Assembly: GCF_042847215.1 (NCBI RefSeq)
Contig: NZ_AP031500.1
Span: 2,728,001-2,792,000 of the forward strand
Source of the DNA: Gilvimarinus japonicus
GTDB lineage: Bacteria; Pseudomonadota; Gammaproteobacteria; Pseudomonadales; Cellvibrionaceae
Direction: 5' to 3'
Length of the DNA: 64,000 bases
The notes under the pieces were generated by a model that saw nothing but the letters and a program-made list of their open reading frames with translations, made no database searches and was not told the origin of the DNA. Positions 35,813 through 45,732 of this stretch are shown here, one piece after another; position 1 is the stretch's first letter, and every line of letters begins with the position of its first letter. The position numbers and the translations under genes were made by a program.

Positions 35813-38800
35813 ATGAACAACCAGTTAACACGAAATACCTTAGTACTTGCGATTGCCGCGGTTATGGGGACCGCGCTACCGGCTATTGCACAAGAAACCA
35901 GCTCCGCCATCCAAGGCCAAGTTGTCGATGCCAGCGGGCAACCGCTGAATAATGCCAACATCACCATCACCCACACGCCGTCCAATAGCCAAAGCGACCT
36001 AACCACTACCGACTCCGGTCGTTTTAACGCGCGCGGCTTGCGCGTCGGCGGCCCCTATACCGTAAAGGTAGCCTCAGACGAAGGTACTCAAACGGTACAG
36101 GATGTGTACTTATCGCTGGGGGACGCCTATCAACTAGAAATTGTGGTCGGTGATGCCGCCACAGAAGAAATTTTAGTGGTCGGCAACCTGCAAGAGCAAA
36201 ACTTTGCTGCGGTTGGCCCTAACACCACGTTTAGCTTGCACGATCTAGAAACGGCGCCGGCCATCAACCGCGACTTAAAAGATGTCGTACGCCTCGATCC
36301 GCGTATTTATATCGACGAAGCCTTCAAAGACTCCATTCAGTGTGCCGGTGCCAACCCGCGGTTTAACAGCTTAACCGTAGACGGCGTGCGCATGAACGAT
36401 AATTTCGGTTTAAACAGCAACGGCTACCCCACCGAGCGGATGCCTTTCTCCTACGATGCCATCGAGCAAGTGGCGGTAGAGCTTGCGCCGTTTGATGTAC
36501 AGTACGGCGGCTTTAGCGCCTGTAACATCAATGCTGTGACTAAATCTGGCGACAACGAATTTCACGGTTCGGTCTTTTACGATTACACCGACGACTCAAT
36601 GGCGGGCGACTCGCTTGAAGGCGACAGCATCGATATCGCGCCTTTCGATGAACAGCGCTATGGTTTAAGCGTAGGCGGCCCCATTATTCAAGACAAATTA
36701 TTCTTTTTTGCCGCTTACGAAAAACTAGAAGGTGTTGACACCTTTGATCGCGGCACCGCCGATGCCAACGTGGCCACCCCCGTTAACGGTGTATCCGCCG
36801 CGCAAATCGCCGAAATCGAACGTATCGCCAACGATGTGTACGGCTATAACCCGGGCAGTTTCCCGTCAAGTTTGCCGGTCGATGACGAAAAGCTATTGGT
36901 TAAAGTCGACTGGAACATCACCAACTCGCAGCGCGCTTCATTAACTTACAACTACAACGACGGCTATTCCATCGCGCAATCCGACGGCGATTCTGACGAG
37001 CTGGAGTTTTCTAATCACTATTACGAGCGCGGCGCCGAGCTCACCTCGTATGTTGGCCAACTGTTCTCCGACTGGAGTGATGCTTTCTCTACCGAAGTAA
37101 AAATTGGCTACCAAGAGTTGGACAACCGCCAGTTATCCCTAGGCGGCACCGATTTTGGTGAAGTACAAATCACCACAGAGAACGATCACGACAATGATGG
37201 CAATTTATCCCGAGCCACTGTTTACATGGGCTCTGACGATTCCCGTCACGCCAATAAACTTAAATACGATTCACTCAACCTAAAGTTTGCCGGTAGCTAT
37301 CGTCTGGACCTGCAAACCTTTACCTTCGGCTATGAGCGCGAATCGTTTGATGTGTTCAACATGTTTATTCAGGAGTCGGAAGGCGAATACCGCTTTAGCT
37401 CTATCGCCGATTTTGAAGCAGGAACCCCCAGCCTGATCACTTACGAGAACGCAGCAGGCAGCAATATTAAGGGCGATGCCGCAGCGCAATTTGAATACGC
37501 GGTGAATACCTTGTATTTACAAGACGAGATTTTCCTTGATGGTGGTGATCTTAAAATTGTTGCCGGCCTGCGTTATGACTACTACGAGAGCGACGATAAA
37601 CCAACGCAAAACTTAGACATATTAGCAAGCTACCTGATCGACAATCGCCAAAACCTAGACGAAGCCGACTTACTGCAACCGCGCTTGGGCTTTAACTGGA
37701 ACCTAACCGATTACTTTGAAGTTCACGGTGGCGTAGGTCTGTACTCTGGCGGCAATCCCAACGTATGGATCTCCAACAGCTACTCCAACGACGGCGTTAC
37801 CCAAATTGAAGTGCAAGACGACTCCGGCGAGTCGATTCTGGACATGCCGTATACCGGCGAAGGTCGGCCGATCTACGATATCCCGCAAGAGTTGTACGAC
37901 CAAGTCGCTAACAACCAAGGCGCTAACGGCGGTGTAAATTTATTAGACCCTGATTTCGAAGTGCCGTCAGTCTGGAAATACGCCCTGGGTGCCAGCTACG
38001 AGTTTTCCGGCAACCTAGTTTTATCCGGTGACATTCTCTACAGTCAACACCAAGATTCAGCAATTATCTCTGACATCTCACGCGTACAAACCGGCACGGC
38101 CATTGATGGTCGCCCCACGTACGGCAGCATCGATGGTCGCAGCCAAGACTTTATGCTGACCAATGTCGACGGCGATGCAGGCGACGCTTTGACTATCTCG
38201 GTTGGCGCCAGTAAGTACTTTGATTTTGGTTTAGAGTTAGCCGCCGGCTACGCTTACAGCGACGCGGAAGACGTTAACCCCATGACCAGTTCAGTGGCGT
38301 TTTCGAACTACACCAGTGTAGCCACCGCCGACCCGGAAAATCCAGGCCCGGCCACCTCTAACTACAATATCCCCCACCGCTTTACCACCAAAATCGCCTA
38401 TGAGCATGCCTTTTTTGGTGACTTCGATACCCGCGTCACGCTGTTTGGCTCGGCCAACGAAGGTCGTCCTTACAGCTACACTTTTGATCAGGGCTTTATG
38501 TTTGGCGACTCTACCGGGTTTATCTCGCGGCACCTTTTGTATGTGCCCACCGAAAACGACGCCAGCGTCGTCTATGGCGATAACTTTGATGTAGAAAGTT
38601 TCAACCAGTGGATTGCTGACGAGGGGCTAGACCGCGGAGAGATTATGGAGCGGAATGAACTGAACAGCGATTGGTGGGTTAAATTTGATTTAAAAGTCGA
38701 ACAAGAACTACCGGGCATTATGGATGGCCACCGCTCGTCTATCTACATGGTGGTTGAGAATCTCGGCAACCTCCTCAACGATGACTGGGGCGTGCAGTAC

Positions 38801-38956
38801 GAGGCAAGCTTCCCACGGGCACAAACCGCTGTGGATGCCACCATGGATGACCAAGGCCGTTACGTCTACGAAGAGTTTCGTGACCCGGCTGGCCCCACTC
38901 GTGTCGGTAGCCCCTCATTGTGGGAACTGCGCGTTGGCTTTCGTTACGATTTTTAA
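35813..38956 (+). CDS. Oar-like TonB-dependent receptor with carboxypeptidase-regulatory domain
   Basis: About 1047 residues from ATG 35813. A signal peptide (ending LPAIAQ) is followed by a carboxypeptidase-regulatory-like beta-sandwich (about 30-105: AIQGQVVDASGQPLNNANIT), a TonB box-like EEILVVG, a plug domain (about 120-260) and a large beta-barrel ending in RVGFRYDF, the C-terminal aromatic needed for outer-membrane insertion. This Oar-type layout is found in large outer-membrane transporters for big or unusual ligands. The substrate is unknown; divergence from the EEP lipoprotein across Pho-like repeats suggests phosphate-containing compounds. It is monocistronic with a strong terminator. 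Confidence 0.9.
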   Translation: MNNQLTRNTLVLAIAAVMGTALPAIAQETSSAIQGQVVDASGQPLNNANITITHTPSNSQSDLTTTDSGRFNARGLRVGGPYTVKVASDEGTQTVQDVYLSLGDAYQLEIVVGDAATEEILVVGNLQEQNFAAVGPNTTFSLHDLETAPAINRDLKDVVRLDPRIYIDEAFKDSIQCAGANPRFNSLTVDGVRMNDNFGLNSNGYPTERMPFSYDAIEQVAVELAPFDVQYGGFSACNINAVTKSGDNEFHGSVFYDYTDDSMAGDSLEGDSIDIAPFDEQRYGLSVGGPIIQDKLFFFAAYEKLEGVDTFDRGTADANVATPVNGVSAAQIAEIERIANDVYGYNPGSFPSSLPVDDEKLLVKVDWNITNSQRASLTYNYNDGYSIAQSDGDSDELEFSNHYYERGAELTSYVGQLFSDWSDAFSTEVKIGYQELDNRQLSLGGTDFGEVQITTENDHDNDGNLSRATVYMGSDDSRHANKLKYDSLNLKFAGSYRLDLQTFTFGYERESFDVFNMFIQESEGEYRFSSIADFEAGTPSLITYENAAGSNIKGDAAAQFEYAVNTLYLQDEIFLDGGDLKIVAGLRYDYYESDDKPTQNLDILASYLIDNRQNLDEADLLQPRLGFNWNLTDYFEVHGGVGLYSGGNPNVWISNSYSNDGVTQIEVQDDSGESILDMPYTGEGRPIYDIPQELYDQVANNQGANGGVNLLDPDFEVPSVWKYALGASYEFSGNLVLSGDILYSQHQDSAIISDISRVQTGTAIDGRPTYGSIDGRSQDFMLTNVDGDAGDALTISVGASKYFDFGLELAAGYAYSDAEDVNPMTSSVAFSNYTSVATADPENPGPATSNYNIPHRFTTKIAYEHAFFGDFDTRVTLFGSANEGRPYSYTFDQGFMFGDSTGFISRHLLYVPTENDASVVYGDNFDVESFNQWIADEGLDRGEIMERNELNSDWWVKFDLKVEQELPGIMDGHRSSIYMVVENLGNLLNDDWGVQYEASFPRAQTAVDATMDDQGRYVYEEFRDPAGPTRVGSPSLWELRVGFRYDF

Positions 38957-38986
38957 TAACCAATAGCAACCGGACTAAAAAACCAA

Positions 38987-39013
38987 AAGGGCCGGATCAT
39001 TGATCCGGCCCTT
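38987..39013. terminator. Terminator after Oar-like receptor
   Basis: AAGGGCCGGATCA (38987-38999) pairs with TGATCCGGCCCTT (39001-39013). It is symmetrical and can also serve the convergent chitinase gene. Confidence 0.85.
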
Positions 39014-39030
39014 CTTCTTGCTTAACTCAC

Positions 39031-40704
39031 TTACAAATTATCGAGATACTGGCGATGCTCAGTGGAAAACTCAAAGTTATTGAATTTATCCCAGTTGATC
39101 GACCACGTCATCACGCCGCGTAAATCACTCCACCCAGTGGTGGTGTGCGGTTGATAGGTGCCGCAGCCTTGTAGCTTGATTAGACAATCGAGCGCCGATT
39201 GCACCTCACTGACGGTGGTAAAACCGCCACCGGCATTGCTATTGGCCGGCAAACCCAGCAGCACTTGATCTTCACGCAACGGCGGAAAGAAGTCATTAGT
39301 CCCGGCAATGGTAAAGCCCGTTAATAACATATCCACCATCGCCACATGGAAGTCAGCCACGCCCATACTGTGATACTGATCATCCAAGCCGGTAATGGGG
39401 CCCGAGTTATAATTTTGTACTTGTAGCCAGTTTAGCTCATCACGCATGGCGTAAATCACCGGCAAATAAGCCCCGGCGCGGGTATCACAACCCGAGCATG
39501 TACCACCGTAAAAGCTGTAACCCAGCTGCACAAAGAATGTCTCTGGCGCCATGGTCAGCATAAAGTCACTACCATAATGCGATGTCAAATCTTGCAAGGC
39601 ACCAATCAGGTTAGTAATTACCGGCGTGGTTGGGTTGCGGAAATCGTCATCGCCACTTTCTAAATACAAAGAGTGACCTTCAAAATCCACATCCAAACCG
39701 TCAAACCCGTATTCATCAATAATACTGATCATCGAGTTAACAAAGTTAGTCCGCGCGCTTGCGGTTTCTAACTGCACCTGGCCGTTGGCACCACCAATAC
39801 TGATAATGACTTTTTTACCGGCGGCTTGTTTCGCCGCAATGCCATCTCGAAACGCCTGTTCGTCAAACGCGGGGTCGAGCACAAAACCAATGTCGCCCGG
39901 CGCGTTACCGGTAGGCTCGGCAAACGAGACATTAATGGCATCAAACGCGTCAGACACATTAGCAATGGGAATCACCCCCGAGCCATTGTCAAAGTTGTGC
40001 CAGTAGCCAGAGATAATCCGATCACTGTTGCCCACCGAGCTATTTGAGGAGCTACTGGAAGAGCTGGTTGACGACGAGCTACTGGATGAACTCGAACTAG
40101 ACGATGAACTGGTAGCGCAGCTACCCGTCAACTGCCAAGCATCCTGCCAATGGGCACCGGTGCCCGGAGCGTAGGCCCACGCGGCATTTGAAGAGCACCA
40201 ACCGGCAATATTACAGCGGTACTCGTTACCCACATTTTGCACCAGCTGATTGGCACTGTAAGCCGTGCCCGACACGTAGGCAGGCGAGCTGCAAACACCT
40301 CCGACCGAGCTGGACGAGCTGCTGACACTGGATGAACTGCTAGAGCTAATGGAACTGCTTGAGCTACTAACACTGCTCGACGAGCTGCTCGAACTACTCG
40401 AGCCAACATCGCAAGCGCCTAGGGACGCCCACACGTCCCATTGCGCGGAGTGCGTTAAGGGGTCGTCGCCTTGCGTCCACCATTTGGCTTTAAACAAAGT
40501 GGCATCGCGCACCGCGGTGACGTCAGCGGTATAAACATCGCCACTGTTCCAGTTTGCGACGTTGCTGCAATCGGCCGCGTGGGTATTGGCCACAAAAAGT
40601 GCAGCGCCAATGACACCACTGACATTTATCCAGCGGCGAACCTGTGCTTTAGGCTGTTTATTGATGGCGTGGCTATCTATTGTTTTAGGTCTTGATAATT
40701 GCAT
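39031..40704 (-). CDS. Secreted GH18 chitinase with two CBM5/12-type modules
   Basis: The protein has 557 residues. An unusually long signal region (about 1-43, ending ANTHAA) has a long basic start. Order: chitin-binding module 1 (45-103, WNSGDVYTADVTAVRDATLF, then KAKWWTQGDDP), polyserine, module 2 (135-195, SGTAYSANQLVQNVGNEYRC), polyserine, GH18 domain (229-557). The GH18 signature DGLDVDFEG gives catalytic Glu342, and KKVIISIGGANGQ is the conserved strand before it. It hydrolyses chitin outside the cell through the substrate-assisted mechanism of the family. The module 2 region is Cys-rich, which is typical of exported chitin-binding domains. GGAGC precedes the ATG. Confidence 0.93.
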   Translation of the reverse strand: MQLSRPKTIDSHAINKQPKAQVRRWINVSGVIGAALFVANTHAADCSNVANWNSGDVYTADVTAVRDATLFKAKWWTQGDDPLTHSAQWDVWASLGACDVGSSSSSSSSSSVSSSSSSISSSSSSSVSSSSSSVGGVCSSPAYVSGTAYSANQLVQNVGNEYRCNIAGWCSSNAAWAYAPGTGAHWQDAWQLTGSCATSSSSSSSSSSSSSSTSSSSSSSNSSVGNSDRIISGYWHNFDNGSGVIPIANVSDAFDAINVSFAEPTGNAPGDIGFVLDPAFDEQAFRDGIAAKQAAGKKVIISIGGANGQVQLETASARTNFVNSMISIIDEYGFDGLDVDFEGHSLYLESGDDDFRNPTTPVITNLIGALQDLTSHYGSDFMLTMAPETFFVQLGYSFYGGTCSGCDTRAGAYLPVIYAMRDELNWLQVQNYNSGPITGLDDQYHSMGVADFHVAMVDMLLTGFTIAGTNDFFPPLREDQVLLGLPANSNAGGGFTTVSEVQSALDCLIKLQGCGTYQPHTTTGWSDLRGVMTWSINWDKFNNFEFSTEHRQYLDNL

Positions 40705-40966
40705 AAGTCATGCTCCAAAAAATGAATGGATGCATGTAAGCAATCACTATCTGGCCGCAGGGTGGACCTGCTAATGCCGTCCGTGGATCGTTATTAATAT
40801 CTAAGTATGGGCGATCATTGCCACATACATCTTACGGACATCCAGGCGGATCTATAAATATGTTTACGGAGTGCTTAACACACTTTTATATGCGCATTAA
40901 TTATAAGCGTTACCGTTGGGGTTTTTAGACGAACGGTCGAGCCAACAACCGCCAATGAACAACAAA
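40705..40966. other. Chitinase promoter region
   Basis: This gene-free stretch upstream of the chitinase has no hairpin or operator that I can name. It ends at the terminator of the next minus-strand gene. Confidence 0.4.
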
Positions 40967-40996
40967 AAACCCCGAACCATAAATGATCCGGGGTTT
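40967..40996 (-). terminator. Terminator of the di-heme protein gene
   Basis: AAACCCCG (40967-40974) pairs with CGGGGTTT (40989-40996); on the minus strand a T-run follows the stem. It lies about 70 bases after the stop of the gene at 41064-44675. Confidence 0.75.
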
Positions 40997-41063
40997 AAAG
41001 AACGCTCGTTAGGCGGGGCAATCCTTTGCCTCAAGTAATGCAGCTTACCATCAGCCGCCGATA

Positions 41064-44000
41064 TTACAGTGAGCGCAAGAAGGCTAGCACATCGTCTTTT
41101 TGCGATTGCGATAGGCCTTCATAGCCTTGACGTGAGGCTTCACCCTCACCGCCGTGCCAGCGGATCGCTTCATCGATGCTACGTGCGCGGCCATCGTGCA
41201 AATAGCTGTGCACTGGCGTACACACTTGCTGACCTTGTGGTGCGTTAGTCGTGCCACCGGTAACACAAGCCGCCAAACCTAAGCCCCACAAGGGTGTGGT
41301 GCGCCACTCGCTGCCGGTGGCATCGCCTTCACCAAGGTTATCGGCCAGACCTGGGCCCATGTCATGCAGCAACAAGTCGGTGTATGGCTGAATCGCCTGG
41401 CTGCGTAACTCGGCCAACGGATGGAATTGGCTCGTTTGATAAGACGGCGTGTGACAATCAGCACAACCAATCGATTCAAACAAGTTTTCACCGTTTATAA
41501 CCGCAGCATCGTTGTAGTTGCGCTGTGCACGCACCCCCAGTAGCGAGACGTACTTAACCACATTATCAACGTGCGAATCGGCAAGCTCCGAGCCCGACGA
41601 ACCACAGTTAGCCTGCGCGCTGCCACAATCCGGATTGGGGAACAGTGACGTCATTACGCCCATATCGGTATTAAAGGCACCGGCGACTTGGTCTTTCACG
41701 CTTACTTTAGCGGCTTTCCAACCAAAGCGGCCCAAACGCGTCGCGCCCGTTGCCGGGTCGGCAACGCGGTTAGCGCGACCAGAGATACCATCGCCATTGG
41801 CGTCGTTAGGATCTTCCTGTGCCAGTACATCGGACTCAGAAATCGCCTCAAGCAAGCCCATCCCCACCAACTGTGGAGCAATGCGCGCCGAGAAAGTCTC
41901 GGGCGTTACTCCGGTAAACTGGAAGTTAGGCGAACGCAAACCGTTTTGCTCAGTCCACGAAGAAATAGCCACCTGACCTTCACTACCGGCACCGCCGTTT
42001 GCCTCTGGCTGCAATACACGGCCTAACTGCGGATGCGGATTACCATTGGCATCACCCACTTTGAACACCCACTTGTCTAAGTGCTCGCCTACTGGATTAG
42101 CGGCAGCGCGACCATTGCGTACGTGACAGCCAGTGCAGCTTGAGTTAACAAACAGCGGACCAGCACGGCCAATAGCGGGGTTAAAGGCGGGGTTGTCTAT
42201 CGGGTTTTCATCGTGCAAGCCATCAACAAACGAGCTGTGCAGTACACGACGACCCAACATAAACGGTTGCGCGTTATCGTAACCAATGTTGGTTGCCATC
42301 TGTAAAAACAGATTATCAGGCTCGTTAGAACTCATGGCGTGCACGGTGGTGTGACCGCCCAACCACGCTTTCTCGGGGATTTTCACAGAGTCTTTAACCC
42401 CACCGGCCGGTGTCGCACCGCCCACTTCCCAGGGCACAAGACCTTCACCCACAATGTACAGGTAGGTAGAGCCATAATAAGCCGAGCGACCATTGGGCAC
42501 GCTGTGATCCAAAAACTGACTCAGCTCAAACTCCATTTTGTCGCCGATCTGAATCGCACGCCCCTCGCGGCAGTTAAAGCTGCGCTCTTTGTAGTAGTGC
42601 GTATCGTCGATCACCTCCATGGTGCCGTTATCGCAAAACTCTGCCACTGTGCCGACCCCGCGGTAGAACCAGCGGTTTTCAGCCTCAGTATCATTCAGTT
42701 TAAATTGCGTCACCACATTCATTCGAATGGTATCACCGCCTTTGGCCACGTAATCAACGATCTCAATGGCGGCGGTGCGGTCTTCCCAATAATGGGTGAG
42801 ATAATGCTCGTACGCCTGAAAGTGATCTTCTTTCGCGTGACGATCACGGCCGCGATCGGAAAAACGCGTTACCAAAGCATCGCCACGGTCAAACTGAATC
42901 ACAGGTTCCAGCGGCGTACCACTGTTGTAAAGGGGCGTAACCGGCCCACCCGCTGGCGTGCTAGAGCTGCTCGATGAATTGTTAGTGCTGCTGGAGCTGC
43001 TAGAACTGGATGAACTACTGGTGCTGCTTGATGAGTTGTTAGAGCCACCCACTGTATAGTCGCGCCATGGCAGACTCTGACCCGCGCCATTGGTGATTAC
43101 GGTGAAGCTTACACTCACCACATCACCACTGTTTAAGCCCGGGATATCATAGCTCCACTGCCCTGCGGCTTCGTTCATGCGCACATTATTCTGCGCGCTG
43201 CCGTTAATGCTGTAGTGAATATCCACCGTATCACCTTGGCTCACGGTAGCTCGCAAGGTTTGGCCGTTGATCATGCTTAAGCAGCCATCATCACAATTAC
43301 CGCTGGCACTTGATGAACTGGATGCAACCGAACTTGAGCTGGAGCTTACCGCGGGCTCGAGGTGAAGCCAATCGAGGTTCATACCGGCCGAGGTAACATC
43401 CAAACGCACCGTATAGTTACCCGGTTGGGCGACCGAAATCGACCCGGCATCTTGCTCTTGCCACGCTTGCCATCCGCCCGTCGCCGGTACATTGCCACTT
43501 ACCGAGCCGCCAGCGACGGAAATGCTGTATGCCCCGCCGCCGGTGTCAGAGGCTACCCGAGCGCCAATGTCGTAGGTGCCGGCACCGAGCGCAACGTTGT
43601 ACTCCAGCCACTCTCCGGCCTCCATCCAGCCAACGTTGTAACCTCCACCATTAGCTTCGATGTCGACATCGTCCGAACGGTAGGCCGTGCCGTTATTACC
43701 CGCCGAGGTATCGTAAAAAGCGTCATAATCTTCTGCTTCAATACGTACAGGTACCGCACTGGTGCTGCCGCTTGCCGAGACACCAAACAATTCAAACTCA
43801 GACAACTGTAATATGTTGCCCGAGTTATTGCTCATGTCTAAGCGGTAATAGCGGTAGGCGGTCGTGTTGTTAAAAGCAAACTCACGAGTTTGGTGGCGAT
43901 TGGCAAAGTCTTCGTTAATGCGCGCATCAATCGCCGTCCAGTTATTGCCATCGTTCGAGCCCTGCAGGGTCCAGCTGGCGGGATCACGCTCTGGGCTATC

Positions 44001-44675
44001 GTTAGCCGAGCTGATTGAGTAGCGCGTCACCACGTAGGGTTCCGCCATTTCATATTGCAGCCAACTGGCATTATGAAAGGTCAAGTACTTAGTGTTGACG
44101 TTATTATCCACGGCATCGCCATGGCCTTCGCCCGCTGGCGAGTCGGCGTACTGCGAGCTGATCATACCACCAAGATTGGTCAGTTCGACCTCACTGCCCT
44201 GGCTAACTGGCGCGCCGTACACTTCCATCTCCCAAATGGAGTAGCCCCAATTGTTACCCGCACTGCGGCTTACGCCATGCATACGTACGTAACGGTAATT
44301 GCCCGAGACGGGCACGGTGTCGGTTCTGTCGCCAAAAGCGCCGCCCGAGCGGGTGGCGATCGTTGACCAGGTATTGCCGTCGTTAGAGCCCTGAATTTCG
44401 TACTCGTTGGCGTTGGCAGCCTCCCAGTAAATAATAACTTCAGACAGCGCAAAGCTGTCGCCTAAATCGAGCGTAAGCGACGATGGATCGACTTGAGCGG
44501 TAGAGGCCCAGCGAGTGTTGCCGTCGCCATCAATAGCGGCGCTAGCCGGCAGGTCTTGGGTACTAGCGCTAGCCGTTGCCGAGCCCGATAGGTTGCTTAT
44601 CTGAGCGTAGGCGCCGGTGCTGGCGGCCATAATCAGTGCCGCAAGGGCACCTCGAGAAAACGTTTTGGCTATCAT
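41064..44675 (-). CDS. Secreted di-heme redox protein (DHOR/DUF1111) fused to glycan-binding modules
   Basis: About 1203 residues from ATG 44675, which has GAGGAG upstream; signal peptide 1-24. Order: F5/8C discoidin/CBM32 module (about 28-175), second F5/8C module (180-330), CBM6 (335-468: RIEAEDYDAFYDTS, GWMEAGEWLEYNV), polyserine, CBM56-like module (487-575: VDIHYSINGSAQNNVRM, YDIPGLNSGD), polyserine, then a di-heme oxidoreductase domain (about 615-1203) with heme motifs CTGCH (847-851) and CADCH (1071-1075). Family DUF1111 proteins are distant relatives of di-heme peroxidases and are called thiol oxidoreductases without firm evidence. CBM6 and CBM56 often bind beta-1,3-glucan, and the divergent neighbour is a double GH16 laminarinase. 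The oxidation target is unknown. Confidence 0.88.
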   Translation of the reverse strand: MIAKTFSRGALAALIMAASTGAYAQISNLSGSATASASTQDLPASAAIDGDGNTRWASTAQVDPSSLTLDLGDSFALSEVIIYWEAANANEYEIQGSNDGNTWSTIATRSGGAFGDRTDTVPVSGNYRYVRMHGVSRSAGNNWGYSIWEMEVYGAPVSQGSEVELTNLGGMISSQYADSPAGEGHGDAVDNNVNTKYLTFHNASWLQYEMAEPYVVTRYSISSANDSPERDPASWTLQGSNDGNNWTAIDARINEDFANRHQTREFAFNNTTAYRYYRLDMSNNSGNILQLSEFELFGVSASGSTSAVPVRIEAEDYDAFYDTSAGNNGTAYRSDDVDIEANGGGYNVGWMEAGEWLEYNVALGAGTYDIGARVASDTGGGAYSISVAGGSVSGNVPATGGWQAWQEQDAGSISVAQPGNYTVRLDVTSAGMNLDWLHLEPAVSSSSSSVASSSSSASGNCDDGCLSMINGQTLRATVSQGDTVDIHYSINGSAQNNVRMNEAAGQWSYDIPGLNSGDVVSVSFTVITNGAGQSLPWRDYTVGGSNNSSSSTSSSSSSSSSSSTNNSSSSSSTPAGGPVTPLYNSGTPLEPVIQFDRGDALVTRFSDRGRDRHAKEDHFQAYEHYLTHYWEDRTAAIEIVDYVAKGGDTIRMNVVTQFKLNDTEAENRWFYRGVGTVAEFCDNGTMEVIDDTHYYKERSFNCREGRAIQIGDKMEFELSQFLDHSVPNGRSAYYGSTYLYIVGEGLVPWEVGGATPAGGVKDSVKIPEKAWLGGHTTVHAMSSNEPDNLFLQMATNIGYDNAQPFMLGRRVLHSSFVDGLHDENPIDNPAFNPAIGRAGPLFVNSSCTGCHVRNGRAAANPVGEHLDKWVFKVGDANGNPHPQLGRVLQPEANGGAGSEGQVAISSWTEQNGLRSPNFQFTGVTPETFSARIAPQLVGMGLLEAISESDVLAQEDPNDANGDGISGRANRVADPATGATRLGRFGWKAAKVSVKDQVAGAFNTDMGVMTSLFPNPDCGSAQANCGSSGSELADSHVDNVVKYVSLLGVRAQRNYNDAAVINGENLFESIGCADCHTPSYQTSQFHPLAELRSQAIQPYTDLLLHDMGPGLADNLGEGDATGSEWRTTPLWGLGLAACVTGGTTNAPQGQQVCTPVHSYLHDGRARSIDEAIRWHGGEGEASRQGYEGLSQSQKDDVLAFLRSL

Positions 44676-45732
44676 GTAGCACTCCTCATTATTAGCGTTT
44701 TGTGAGGTTGAGTAAGTGTGTCGCTGCACGGCTTCCGTTATCGATAATACCGCTGACCTCCTATCAGACACTTGATCGATCTGGCGCAGTGCTGGAGCTC
44801 GGCGACTATCCAAGCGCAATACTCAGAGTGATGCTTAGTTCCAGTGCTTGCACTCTATGCCTGCACCGTCAAGGTGTCTTCCCACTAACCACCGAGCGCT
44901 AATGTGAGAAGTCACTCTTTCCCACATTCCGTCACAGTAAGCTGACACACTTAACCGCAGCCCAGTAGTGGCGCCGCCTTGAAGAGCGAACCCAGAAAAT
45001 AAAAAGAGCAGAAAAATTTGTAGCTTCTTTTAAAAACGATAAACGGATCACTTAAACAAAAATTAAATTAATGCGCCAAACTCCGTAAAAAAGACGTCTT
45101 TTAGGCAAAATTTTGCACCATATTGGCATCAGAATTATTAAAGCTACTGCCTTTACTTTTACCTCTATCGCCCTTGCACGCACCTAAATAACACACCAGC
45201 AAATCATCAGATACCGCTCCCTGCCCGAGCCCAAAATAGCGATTCGACACTCACAACAGGTTAGCGCTCACACGTAAAAGCCAAGCTCTCTGGCAACGCT
45301 AATTACCCCCCACACGACTCCCCCGCATCGGGTAATGCCGCAGTAACACGCTGATAAACGCAGTCGGTCAATGCCCCGATGGGCTTGTCTCACACCAACG
45401 TGCCAGCGTCTTATCAACCGCCTAACGGCTGTCACTGTTTGTATAACTTCAAGTGATACAGGTCATGTTCGCAACGCCGGCAAAGTGGGACGACACCCTC
45501 TTAACGTCCGCGGCACCATGGCAATGTCGCAACATCTACGATGTAACAACTGAATAACAATTAAAGACGAAGGCAGCCCTCCCGTTAGAGCTTGCCCAGC
45601 TAAAAACCATAACAATTAAACAACCTAGCAGCACCAGTATCGCCTAACACAGTCTCAGCGCACGCACCCCATCACCGGGTCATGCAGCGTTGAATTAACA
45701 CTAATAAAAAGTGACGTAAAAACGAGGCCATC
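44676..45732. other. Gene-free divergent promoter region
   Basis: About 1050 bases between the di-heme gene and the laminarinase gene. Short frames here lack any protein-like quality. Two adjacent perfect palindromes, AAAAGACGTCTTTT (45089-45102) and GCAAAATTTTGC (45105-45116), are the only structure that I would single out. GAGG at 45724 is the laminarinase ribosome binding site. Confidence 0.5.

Noticed and set aside
42339..42977. Plus-strand frame of 212 codons inside the di-heme gene
   Set aside because: It is antisense to a gene with clear heme and binding motifs and has no features of its own.
44893..44910. Possible CRP site (TGTGA then TCACT)
   Set aside because: The half-sites are four bases apart instead of six.
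45371..45553. Plus-strand frame of 60 codons in the long divergent region
   Set aside because: It is Cys/Arg-rich with no start signal; it is consistent with chance.
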